A stretch of 64,000 bases of DNA from Borreliella lanei. GTDB lineage: Bacteria; Spirochaetota; Spirochaetia; Borreliales; Borreliaceae. The DNA lies in NCBI RefSeq assembly GCF_014205895.1, contig NZ_JACHFC010000003.1, positions 149,301 through 213,300 of the forward strand, in the 5' to 3' direction. A program made the translations under genes and the position numbers. Below, in pieces: positions 57,055 through 64,000 of this stretch. The notes under the pieces are model-generated. The model saw nothing but the letters and a program-made list of their open reading frames with translations. It had not been told where the DNA came from and did no database searches. The number at the start of each line of letters is the position of its first letter. The stretch's first letter is position 1.

Positions 57055-58605
57055 GTGATACTTAAAAAAATAAAGCAAATAAAAGATCTAAACGAACAAG
57101 ACATAATTTTTTCAAGAATAGGAAACTTATCAAAACTTGGCACAAGAGTAAACGAAAAAATCATTAAAATACTTTCTAAGGGTAATACACCGTACATTCC
57201 TGTACTTAAAAAAGAAGAAGATGAATCATATGAAAACCTAATAAAAAAAATAAATGAAGAAATTTTAAATGATGATCTTAACTATTTAAGAGAAAAGTTA
57301 ATAGACAATCTAAAAGACATATATAAGCCCTTCAAGGAAGATGACCCAATATTTATTACCAAGGGTAAAAAACCGCTCATGAAAATAAATACATTAATGG
57401 AGGCTGAGCCTAATCAAATTTATTGGAAAGAAATATTGGAAGGAAGCTTTAAAATACTTCCAAGACATAAAATAACATCTTTGCAAAAAATTTTATTAGA
57501 AATATACCATTATTTTGATGTTCAAAAGCTTAGGACAAAAGAAAACCTTAAAGATAAAAAAACTTTAAAAAAATTATATTTATATTCTGCTAGAAGAGAC
57601 TATGAATTTTTTAAAGGAAAAGTTAAAACAGAGGGCGATTCAATACTACTACATTCAGTCGACACAACAATTTACTTTTTAATTACAATTGCAAATTTAA
57701 ACAAAATAAGGTCTTTGAAAAATGCACCTCGTTCAACTATTAAATTTTTTCTTGATAAAACTGAATATACCGAATTTACAGAATTTTTTTATGCAGAAGA
57801 CATGATACTACAAGCCGCACTTGGATCGTTGCTACACTCAATAGGATTAATGCATGTAACAATATTAGAAAATATCGGGAACAAAATAAGCCTTAAAGAC
57901 AAAAATTCAAAAGAACAGCATAAATTAAAAATAGAACACTTGGAAAAAAATATTAATATTGCTAAAAATTTGTTTAGAATAAGGGAAGATATTTCAGCTA
58001 TTACAAAAATGATAATCAATGGGCAAAAAGACTACCTTGATTCTACTGGACATCCACAGCTAAAAATCAACAAATTTATTCATGAACTTATTAGAATTTT
58101 CTGCATAGTAGATACTTACGATGAATTGGTAAATCCAATAATAATAAAAGAAAGCGCTAACCCTTTAGAGGCTATTAAATTCCTAATAGAAAATAGTGGA
58201 AAATACTACTGGAGCAGAAAAGAGCCAAACGAGCAAACAAAAAACAAAAAATTTGACATTAAGATGCTAGAAAATTTTTTAACAATACTTGCACCTTTTG
58301 ATTATGGTCAAATAGTAGATGTAAACAAAAAAAATAATAACGAAAATCTTTTTCAAGCTGCTGTTATTGAATACAAAATGGGCATTATGCCAAATCTATC
58401 TATAATAAATAAAAAAAACCAAACTTATAAAATAGGAGAAATAATAATGGATCTTGAAAATAAGGAAATTTTAATAAAAGATGCAAATGGAAATTACAAA
58501 AAAAATCCATTAAAAAATGTGGATGATTTTTTAATAAAAAACAGCATTTCAGAATTAAGTAAAAATGACATTCAACTAATTCTCTTTAGCTATGAAAAAA
58601 AATAA
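57055..58605 (+). CDS. Degenerate HD-GYP-like protein, unknown function
   Basis: 516 aa from a GTG start with AAGGAT 8 nt upstream. Soluble. An N-terminal helical part of about 190 residues is followed by a region laid out like an HD-GYP phosphodiesterase: LLHSVDTT (200), AALGSLLHSIGLMHV (HD replaced by HS, 261-262), KIEHLEKNINIAKN, then INGQKDYLDSTGHPQL where HHE..GYP would be (GHP here), and RIFCIVDTYDELVNP. Most metal ligands are missing, so it is unlikely to be a catalytic cyclic-di-GMP phosphodiesterase. A binding role is possible. Confidence 0.6.
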   Translation: MILKKIKQIKDLNEQDIIFSRIGNLSKLGTRVNEKIIKILSKGNTPYIPVLKKEEDESYENLIKKINEEILNDDLNYLREKLIDNLKDIYKPFKEDDPIFITKGKKPLMKINTLMEAEPNQIYWKEILEGSFKILPRHKITSLQKILLEIYHYFDVQKLRTKENLKDKKTLKKLYLYSARRDYEFFKGKVKTEGDSILLHSVDTTIYFLITIANLNKIRSLKNAPRSTIKFFLDKTEYTEFTEFFYAEDMILQAALGSLLHSIGLMHVTILENIGNKISLKDKNSKEQHKLKIEHLEKNINIAKNLFRIREDISAITKMIINGQKDYLDSTGHPQLKINKFIHELIRIFCIVDTYDELVNPIIIKESANPLEAIKFLIENSGKYYWSRKEPNEQTKNKKFDIKMLENFLTILAPFDYGQIVDVNKKNNNENLFQAAVIEYKMGIMPNLSIINKKNQTYKIGEIIMDLENKEILIKDANGNYKKNPLKNVDDFLIKNSISELSKNDIQLILFSYEKK

Positions 58606-58608
58606 ATA

Positions 58609-59145
58609 CTACAATATTCTCAAGAAAATAAGTTTTGATCCCCCATATCTTTTTAAATTATAAACTGAAAATTTTGATGTATTTATCTTTAAATCTTCAC
58701 TGGAAGGATAATGCATAATGATATTAACTTTATCATTTAAAATTTTACCTTTTAAAATAATCTCAAGCAAATTAATCTTATTTTTATAATTAAAAGGGGG
58801 ATCAAGATAAATAAAATCATAAAAAAGATCTTTTTTCCCCAAAAAATCCTCTGCTTTTTGAAAAAAGAATTTATAAAATTCCTCAACAAAACTAAAATTT
58901 TTAACTAATGTAATTTTAATTTTTCTATTACATTCAACAAGATGGGCAAGACTAGCCCCCCTGCTAAGAGCTTCAATAGACATTATACCAGTACCTGCAA
59001 AAACATCCAAAAATTTTGAATTAACAATATCCTTGAAAATAATAGAAAAAAAGGCTTCTCTAACAAGAGACATCACAGGACGAACAACGCCATTCTTAGG
59101 AAACAAAATTTTTTTACCTTTATATTTGCCCGAACTTACATACAT
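58609..59145 (-). CDS. rsmD: 16S rRNA (guanine-N2) methyltransferase RsmD
   Basis: 178 aa from ATG 59145 (MYVSSGKYKGKKI); the frame is open to 59178. SAM loop FLDVFAGTGIMSIEALSRGA, acidic FVEC-type HLVECNRK, and catalytic YLDPPFNY. RPVMSLVREAFFSII is the conserved RsmD segment. It converges on the HD-GYP-like gene with 3 nt between and is divergent from galU. Confidence 0.9.
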   Translation of the reverse strand: MYVSSGKYKGKKILFPKNGVVRPVMSLVREAFFSIIFKDIVNSKFLDVFAGTGIMSIEALSRGASLAHLVECNRKIKITLVKNFSFVEEFYKFFFQKAEDFLGKKDLFYDFIYLDPPFNYKNKINLLEIILKGKILNDKVNIIMHYPSSEDLKINTSKFSVYNLKRYGGSKLIFLRIL

Positions 59146-59200
59146 AAATAAAAATTCTAAAACAATTTTAAAAAACAATGAATATATAAAATTAAATTTT

Positions 59201-59209
59201 TGCTATAAT
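59201..59209 (+). promoter_or_regulatory. Extended -10 promoter of galU
   Basis: TGCTATAAT (59201-59209) is a perfect TGnTATAAT extended -10. No good -35 is needed or seen. The start would be near 59216, giving a short leader with AGAGAGA before the ATG at 59232. Confidence 0.55.
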
Positions 59210-59231
59210 CTTATTTCAAGAGAGAAAAAAT

Positions 59232-60068
59232 ATGAAAGGCATTATTCTAGCAGCTGGATATGGAACAAGATTTTTACCAATAACAAAAACAATTCCCAAA
59301 GAAATGCTACCAATTTTAAACAAACCAGCCATAGATTATATTATTCAAGAATTTATTGATTCAGGAATAAAAGACATTTTATTAATAAGCTCAAGACGAA
59401 AAAAAGTTCTTGAAGATTATTTTGACAGAGAAATTGAACTTGAAAATATTTTTTTAAAAGAAAATAAAAAAGATGAATTAGAAAAGATTAAAAACAAAAA
59501 AATTAACATAAGCTTCATAAGGCAAAAAGAAATGCTGGGCACAGGAAATGCGCTACTTTATGCAAAACCCTGGATAAATAGAGAACCTGTAATTGTGGCC
59601 TACCCTGATGACCTTTACATTGGAAATCCACCATTAAGCTTGCAATTGATCGAACTTTATGAAAAAACTGGAAAGAACATAATATCTATCATTGAAAACC
59701 CAGAAAATATAAACAGATATGGAGTAATAGATCTCTACAAAGACGAAATCCATGTAAAAAACATTATTGAAAAACCAAAAGTTGGAAGCGAGCCTAGCAA
59801 TAAAGCATCTATTGGAAGATTTTTGTACAATTATGAGTTTTTTGAATATTTGGAAGAAGGATTCAAGCTACATCAAAAAGGTGAATACTATCACATTTAT
59901 GCTTTAAAAAAGCTAATGGATCAAAAAAAAGTATTATATAAAAACATTAAAGGGAAAAGAATTGACATAGGAACTCTTGAAGGTTATTTAGAGGCAATAA
60001 TAAATTCTGCAAAAAAAGATAAAAATTTAATGGAAATTATAAAAAAAGGAATAAATGAAAACGATTAA
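59232..60068 (+). CDS. galU: UTP--glucose-1-phosphate uridylyltransferase
   Basis: Makes UDP-glucose, used for glycolipids in Borrelia. 278 aa. Nucleotide-binding start GIILAAGYGTRFLPITKTIPKEMLPI, FIRQKEMLGTGNAL, IVAYPDDLYIG, RYGVIDLY and ASIGRFLYNYEFFEYL are GalU/GtaB signatures. AGAGAGA lies 6-7 nt before the ATG. It overlaps the next gene by 14 nt. Confidence 0.94.
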   Translation: MKGIILAAGYGTRFLPITKTIPKEMLPILNKPAIDYIIQEFIDSGIKDILLISSRRKKVLEDYFDREIELENIFLKENKKDELEKIKNKKINISFIRQKEMLGTGNALLYAKPWINREPVIVAYPDDLYIGNPPLSLQLIELYEKTGKNIISIIENPENINRYGVIDLYKDEIHVKNIIEKPKVGSEPSNKASIGRFLYNYEFFEYLEEGFKLHQKGEYYHIYALKKLMDQKKVLYKNIKGKRIDIGTLEGYLEAIINSAKKDKNLMEIIKKGINEND

Positions 60069-61791
60069 AAAGGATTCAGAATTTTATGATTCCCTTACCA
60101 CATTAAAAAAGTATATAAACAAATATATAGAAGAAAAAGTTTTAAAATATAGTATTTCTTCCCAGCTTTACAAATTAGAAAAGCCTGAAATAATTGAACT
60201 TATAAAAATTAGCAATGATTACGAAAAAGAAAAAAATGTATTTAACACTTCACTTGAAGAATACTACTACAAAAAAACTCAAAATGAAGCAATTAAAAAA
60301 TGGATATTAGAAATAGTAAGAAGGAAAAACTTTACTCAAATAAACAAAGAAACCAATCTCAACACCAAAAAACTAGGAACAACATATAAACTAAAATCTA
60401 GCAACTTTTTAAAACTAATTGAAATACAAAATAACCCTTATTATTCTCAAGAAAAAAAAGACATTTACAAGCAAATTATATTAAATTTTTCTAGCAATAT
60501 TAATATTGACAACCTAGAACAAACAATAGACATTCTGGTGGCTGTAAGAAACAAAAATAAAATTAAAATATTAAATATATTAAATAAAAATTTACAATAT
60601 CAACCAGAAAATCAAAAAGTTTTTAAATCAAGCTTAACTAATAAAGAAAGCAGATTAATAAAATTAAAAAGAATGTTAATACTTACACATTGGCCGGTTG
60701 GGTGTTTAAGTAAAAACATTTTTATTAAAATTTTAATAAAACATTACAAATACTTGGAAGAAGAAATTCTAGCGCTAAAATACAATGAAATTTTAAACTA
60801 CTTACGCGCACTAAAAACTTTAAGTCTTAATGAAATTTTTTATAAAGGTTCGAGTAAAAATATTAACTTTAATTATTTTTTTAGCGATTTTACACAATAC
60901 GCTCCAAAAGATTTCCAAGACACATTAAAGTGTTATTTATATGTAATTGAAAAAACAATAACAAAAAAATATTTAACTTGGTTTTTCAAAGACAAAATAT
61001 CTAATAATTGGGAATCTTTCATAGATGCACTTGAATACATTGAAAAACACAAATTAATCAACATAAAAGAAAAAATAAAAGAAATTATAACTGCAAAATT
61101 TCAAACAGAAGACTTTTTTATATCTTTTGATAAAACAAATTTCAACCCCTACGAAAGCTCAATCTTTAAAGAAAGATACATTAAAAGTGCATTTTTAGAA
61201 AGTATTATGAATTATGTCAAAAAAAATTCTCAGAATATAGAAACTTATGGATGGATTGCATTCTACATCTATGCTGATAAAAAGGATAAAAAAATTTTTT
61301 GCCAACACATGAAAGAATTTTTCAAATCTAAAACCTTTGAAATACAAAATCAAATATTTGTATATTTTCTATCTTTTTACCCAAATATTGAATATAAGCA
61401 TTTCAAATTTATATCAGACATACTGCTCTACCTTGACGAAAATAAAATTACAATACCTAAAAAAATAATAAAAATACAAAAAATAAATCCCAACCAACTA
61501 GATTACCAAAAATCATATCTTTTAATAAAATCACTAAAAACAAGATCAAGGATTTTAAAAATTATTCTCAAAAATATAAGATTTAATCTTATTGAAAAAC
61601 TGGAAGATGAAAATGAAAAAAAATTATTACCTGCAATATGCTATTTAATATATTGTGAGAATCTGGTAGAATTAAAAGACAATAGAAAGATAAAATCTAA
61701 TGAAAAAAATAGTTTATTAGAATTTATTTCTTTTTTCAAAACAAAATTGAAGCAAAAAATAAATTTTAAAAAAAGAGCTTATGAAATCTAA
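60055..61791 (+). CDS. Conserved Borrelia protein of unknown function
   Basis: 578 aa, Lys/Asn/Ile-rich, predicted helical throughout, no signal peptide or membrane helix. No motif recognised; the segment about 285-420 (LKCYLYVIEKTITKKYL, then ESFIDALEYIEKHKL) has HEAT/ARM-like regularity but not enough to assign. It begins inside galU (14-nt overlap), so it is translationally coupled to it. Confidence 0.7.
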   Translation: MKTIKKDSEFYDSLTTLKKYINKYIEEKVLKYSISSQLYKLEKPEIIELIKISNDYEKEKNVFNTSLEEYYYKKTQNEAIKKWILEIVRRKNFTQINKETNLNTKKLGTTYKLKSSNFLKLIEIQNNPYYSQEKKDIYKQIILNFSSNINIDNLEQTIDILVAVRNKNKIKILNILNKNLQYQPENQKVFKSSLTNKESRLIKLKRMLILTHWPVGCLSKNIFIKILIKHYKYLEEEILALKYNEILNYLRALKTLSLNEIFYKGSSKNINFNYFFSDFTQYAPKDFQDTLKCYLYVIEKTITKKYLTWFFKDKISNNWESFIDALEYIEKHKLINIKEKIKEIITAKFQTEDFFISFDKTNFNPYESSIFKERYIKSAFLESIMNYVKKNSQNIETYGWIAFYIYADKKDKKIFCQHMKEFFKSKTFEIQNQIFVYFLSFYPNIEYKHFKFISDILLYLDENKITIPKKIIKIQKINPNQLDYQKSYLLIKSLKTRSRILKIILKNIRFNLIEKLEDENEKKLLPAICYLIYCENLVELKDNRKIKSNEKNSLLEFISFFKTKLKQKINFKKRAYEI

Positions 61792-61827
61792 AGGCATTTA
61801 ATCTAAATTAAGTATAATGGGAAAAGA

Positions 61828-62595
61828 ATGAGGATTTATTTATTTTTAAATAAAAATTGCAAGATTTTTATTTTATTTCTAATTTTAATATTTAATTCAA
61901 AATTGGCATATTCTCAAAGGCTAATTAGAATTGGCAAAGAAGAGATGAAAAACAAAAATTACATTCAAGCAATCGAAACACTAAGCGATGCCATTAAAAA
62001 ATACCCAAAAGTACAACTTGGCTATTACTTTCTATCAATAGCATACAGAGAAAATAATCAACTAACAGAAGCAGAAGGAGCATTGCTTGATGGAATTGCA
62101 GTAGGAGGTGAAATCGATTACATACTATATTATGAACTAGGCAACATAATGTTTAACAGAGGAGAAGGTTACTATCCCTTAGCAATAAAATATTATTCTA
62201 ATTCTATTAAAAGTAGACCTAATTATGACAGCGCACTACTAAACAGAGCTAATGCCTATGTTCAACAGGGCAAAATAACATCTAAAGAAAAAGAATACCA
62301 AAAGGCCTGGGACTCTTATACTATGGCTATCCATGACTACTCGCAATTTATTACCCTTAGATCAAAAACAGAAAAAAAAGACAGCATTTTACTTATAATA
62401 AGTTATTTAAGAAATGAAAAAATTAATCTTGAAAAACTTGACAAAAGTTTAAAGGGAAGAACCGAACATATTGTATACGCAAAAGAAGACAAAAATCAAA
62501 TACTTAAAGATAGTTTTAAAGACAACCTAGAAACAAATTCTTTAATTGAGCTAGAAAAACTTAATTGGCAAGAGGAGTTATACATAGATGAATAA
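61828..62595 (+). CDS. Periplasmic TPR protein upstream of lmp1
   Basis: 255 aa. Signal peptide ending AYSQR, then TPR units: GKEEMKNKNYIQAIETL, YYFLSIAYRENNQLTEAEG, YYELGNIMFNRGEGYYPLA and ALLNRANAYVQQGK. TATAAT (61813-61818) precedes a purine-rich GGGAAAAGA at the ATG, so it may have its own promoter with a very short leader. It overlaps lmp1 by 8 nt and probably works with it in the envelope. Confidence 0.8.
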   Translation: MRIYLFLNKNCKIFILFLILIFNSKLAYSQRLIRIGKEEMKNKNYIQAIETLSDAIKKYPKVQLGYYFLSIAYRENNQLTEAEGALLDGIAVGGEIDYILYYELGNIMFNRGEGYYPLAIKYYSNSIKSRPNYDSALLNRANAYVQQGKITSKEKEYQKAWDSYTMAIHDYSQFITLRSKTEKKDSILLIISYLRNEKINLEKLDKSLKGRTEHIVYAKEDKNQILKDSFKDNLETNSLIELEKLNWQEELYIDE

Positions 62596-64000
62596 AAAAC
62601 ATACAAATTTTTCGGTATTATTGCTTTTAATTTTCTTACTTATCTTATCATTTGGAGGCTTTGGTTACTATATATATCAAAGCAAATTAAATGACAAAAA
62701 TCGAGAAATAATGCTAAACGAAGTTAAAAATAGTGTAATAGATCGAAACTATAAAAAAGCATATTCTGTTGCAAAACTTCTGCAAGATAAATACCCTCAA
62801 AATGAAGACATTGCAATGCTTACAAATACACTAGCAGAAATTGCCAACAGCAGTCCTTTTGAATCAAACGACTTACAAAGAGATTCTGCTAATCAAATCC
62901 TAGACAAGATCAAAGGTCAAGACAATGAAAAAACAAATATAAACGAAAATTTTGACATAGCATTTAATAATAGATACATCAAAGACAATGCAATAACAGA
63001 AAACTACTCTGACAGAAACGATGATGTTGGCATTGAAGATGAAGACATATCTGAATTTAAAAAAAGCAAAATACCAGAAAAAATACAACCAAATACAAAC
63101 CCAAAAGAAGAAGACCAAACAATACAATCTCCAAATCCTAAATTAAGTGTTAATGAACAAAAAAATTTATTTAATTTGGAAAAACTAAAAAAAAAATTAA
63201 GTGAAAAATCAAATAGTGAAAATATTTTAAACAACTCTCAAAAAATAGAAAATGGCAAGCAAAACACAAATTTATCCAAAGAAAAAAATTCAGAGCACAT
63301 TTTAAAAACTCCAGAAAACAATAAATATCCAAACAATAATGATGCTACATCTTTAAAAAAAATTCCTTTAAATTCCCAAAAAGAAAGTGAACTTTCTCCA
63401 CCCAGTCAAACAATAATAGGGAAAATTCATAGGCCATATAGTTACTTAATAAAAAAAGAGCTCTATGAAATATTAGACGATATTAATACCGGGAGAGTCA
63501 CACTTGGAAAAAACAGATTAAAAGAATTAATTAAAAAAGGCCTAAGCAATAAATTTCAAAAAGTAAATGAGTTGATTGAAAATTTAAAAAATAAAGAAGC
63601 CTCAAATTTACTTTTAACCTTAATAAAAAAAGATATTGAACCAAATCTAATTAATATACCAAAAGATCCTTACAAAAAAGAAATTTTTCAATTAAATAAA
63701 GAAGACAAGAAGCCCCAGCACTTAGAGGACCTTAAATCTAAGGTTTATTCAATAAAGCCTATTGATCTTGAAAACTCAAAAACACGTCAACAAGCCATTA
63801 AAGATCTAAACGAATTCTTGAAAAACAATCCCAATGACGCCCACGCCTCTAAAACTTTAGCTCAAGCTTATAAAATGCAGCAACTAGAGGATCTTAAATC
63901 TAAGGTTTATTCAATAAAGCCTATTGATCTTGAAAACTCAAAAACACGTCAACAAGCCATTAAAGATCTAAACGAATTCTTGAAAAACAATCCCAATGAC
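62588..64000 (+). CDS. lmp1: Surface-located membrane protein 1, 5' part
   Basis: 471 codons are visible; the gene runs off the window. GGAG lies 11 nt before the ATG. One N-terminal membrane anchor (about 9-32), a helical segment (35-95), a long charged low-complexity stretch (about 100-280), a folded segment (IGKIHRPYSYLIKKELYEIL, about 280-375), and from residue 379 the first tandem repeat of 54 residues. This matches Lmp1 (BB0210), known for its repeats and a C-terminal TPR region and reported to help evade acquired immunity. Confidence 0.9.
   Translation, partial: MNKKHTNFSVLLLLIFLLILSFGGFGYYIYQSKLNDKNREIMLNEVKNSVIDRNYKKAYSVAKLLQDKYPQNEDIAMLTNTLAEIANSSPFESNDLQRDSANQILDKIKGQDNEKTNINENFDIAFNNRYIKDNAITENYSDRNDDVGIEDEDISEFKKSKIPEKIQPNTNPKEEDQTIQSPNPKLSVNEQKNLFNLEKLKKKLSEKSNSENILNNSQKIENGKQNTNLSKEKNSEHILKTPENNKYPNNNDATSLKKIPLNSQKESELSPPSQTIIGKIHRPYSYLIKKELYEILDDINTGRVTLGKNRLKELIKKGLSNKFQKVNELIENLKNKEASNLLLTLIKKDIEPNLINIPKDPYKKEIFQLNKEDKKPQHLEDLKSKVYSIKPIDLENSKTRQQAIKDLNEFLKNNPNDAHASKTLAQAYKMQQLEDLKSKVYSIKPIDLENSKTRQQAIKDLNEFLKNNPND
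63722..64000 (+). repeat. 162-bp tandem repeats of lmp1 (array continues beyond window)
   Basis: Unit 1 starts at 63722 and unit 2 at 63884, exactly 162 nt (54 codons) later. Over the 117 nt of unit 2 that are visible, I see only two differences from unit 1, both silent and both in the first 9 nt. The unit begins LEDLKSKVYSIKP and contains a TPR-like QQAIKDLNEFLKNNPND. Confidence 0.95.

Noticed and set aside
1..64000. CRISPR array, prophage, insertion sequence or attachment site
   Set aside because: No direct-repeat/spacer pattern, transposase, integrase or phage gene is visible, and the tRNA genes lack flanking partial copies.

Overview
The window is a stretch of spirochaete chromosome that I recognise as Borrelia (Borreliella) burgdorferi sensu lato. 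The gene order fliD / nagA-nagB / sodA-secA / S2 antigen / alr / malQ / dksA / infA / MoxR-Bat cluster / mnmE-mnmG-rsmG / flgN-flgK-flgL-fliW-csrA / rplT-rpmI-infC / prfA-prmC-rsh / ddl-murE / hflK-hflC / galU / lmp1 matches the B31 chromosome at about BB0149-BB0210 (locus numbers are from memory). Base composition is very A/T-rich, TTG and GTG starts are common, and lipoproteins carry loose spirochaetal lipoboxes. No insertion sequence, prophage, CRISPR array or rRNA is visible; this is core chromosome.

Layout. 1-1261 (-): fliD, 3' end outside the window. 1440-3481 (+): nagA-nagB, N-acetylglucosamine catabolism. 3527-6852 (-): secA-sodA. 6915-8928 (+): a lipoprotein and two small membrane proteins. 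9083-11740 (+): two S2-type paralogues, then alr. 11732-13333 (-) is a secreted YD-repeat-like protein, divergent from a 55-codon basic ORF (13409-13576) that contains an 8-G tract. 13603-19930 (-): a cytosolic spirochaete protein, a cation exchanger, a propeller/DUF4015 protein and malQ. 20070-22012: OmpA-domain protein, dksA and infA. 22061-33335 (-): a nearly unbroken series mnmE-mnmG-rsmG-moxR-DUF58-bat genes. 33419-37724 (+): flagellar hook-filament junction genes and the FliW/CsrA regulators. 37708-40388 (-): tsaB, tsaE, a small protein, rplT, rpmI, infC. 40591-41986 (+): membrane protein and lipoprotein. 42045-43990 (-): TPR protein and tatD. 44325-50469 (+): prfA, prmC, rsh and a large membrane protein. 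50482-53089 (-): murE-ddl. 53204 onward (+): tRNA-Cys, CNNM/CBS protein, hflK-hflC, two tRNA-Phe, a degenerate HD-GYP-like protein, rsmD (-), galU, an unknown protein, a TPR protein and the 5' part of lmp1 with its 162-bp repeats.

How the genes work together. Several modules serve envelope and cell-wall biology (NagA/NagB, Alr, Ddl, MurE, GalU, SecA, OmpA-type protein, HflKC, Lmp1). Others serve motility (FliD, FlgN, FlgK, FlgL) with its post-transcriptional control (FliW/CsrA). The stringent response is represented by both Rsh and DksA. Translation and tRNA modification account for most of the rest (InfA, InfC, L20, L35, RF1, PrmC, MnmE/MnmG, RsmG, RsmD, TsaB/TsaE). The MoxR/DUF58/BatA/BatB/TPR/BatD block looks like one envelope-associated machine whose function in Borrelia is unclear.

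The + strand is poor in G throughout. Minus-strand genes are therefore G/T-rich and plus-strand genes A/C-rich, which fits the strong replication-strand asymmetry known for Borrelia and suggests that the minus strand is leading here. The least explained items are the 55-aa poly-G ORF with a perfect 13-bp inverted repeat in its divergent promoter, the overlapping promoters and leader hairpin of the S2 gene, the two covarying tRNA-Phe genes, the degenerate HD-GYP-like and M28-like proteins, and the BatD-TPR-SH3 fusion.
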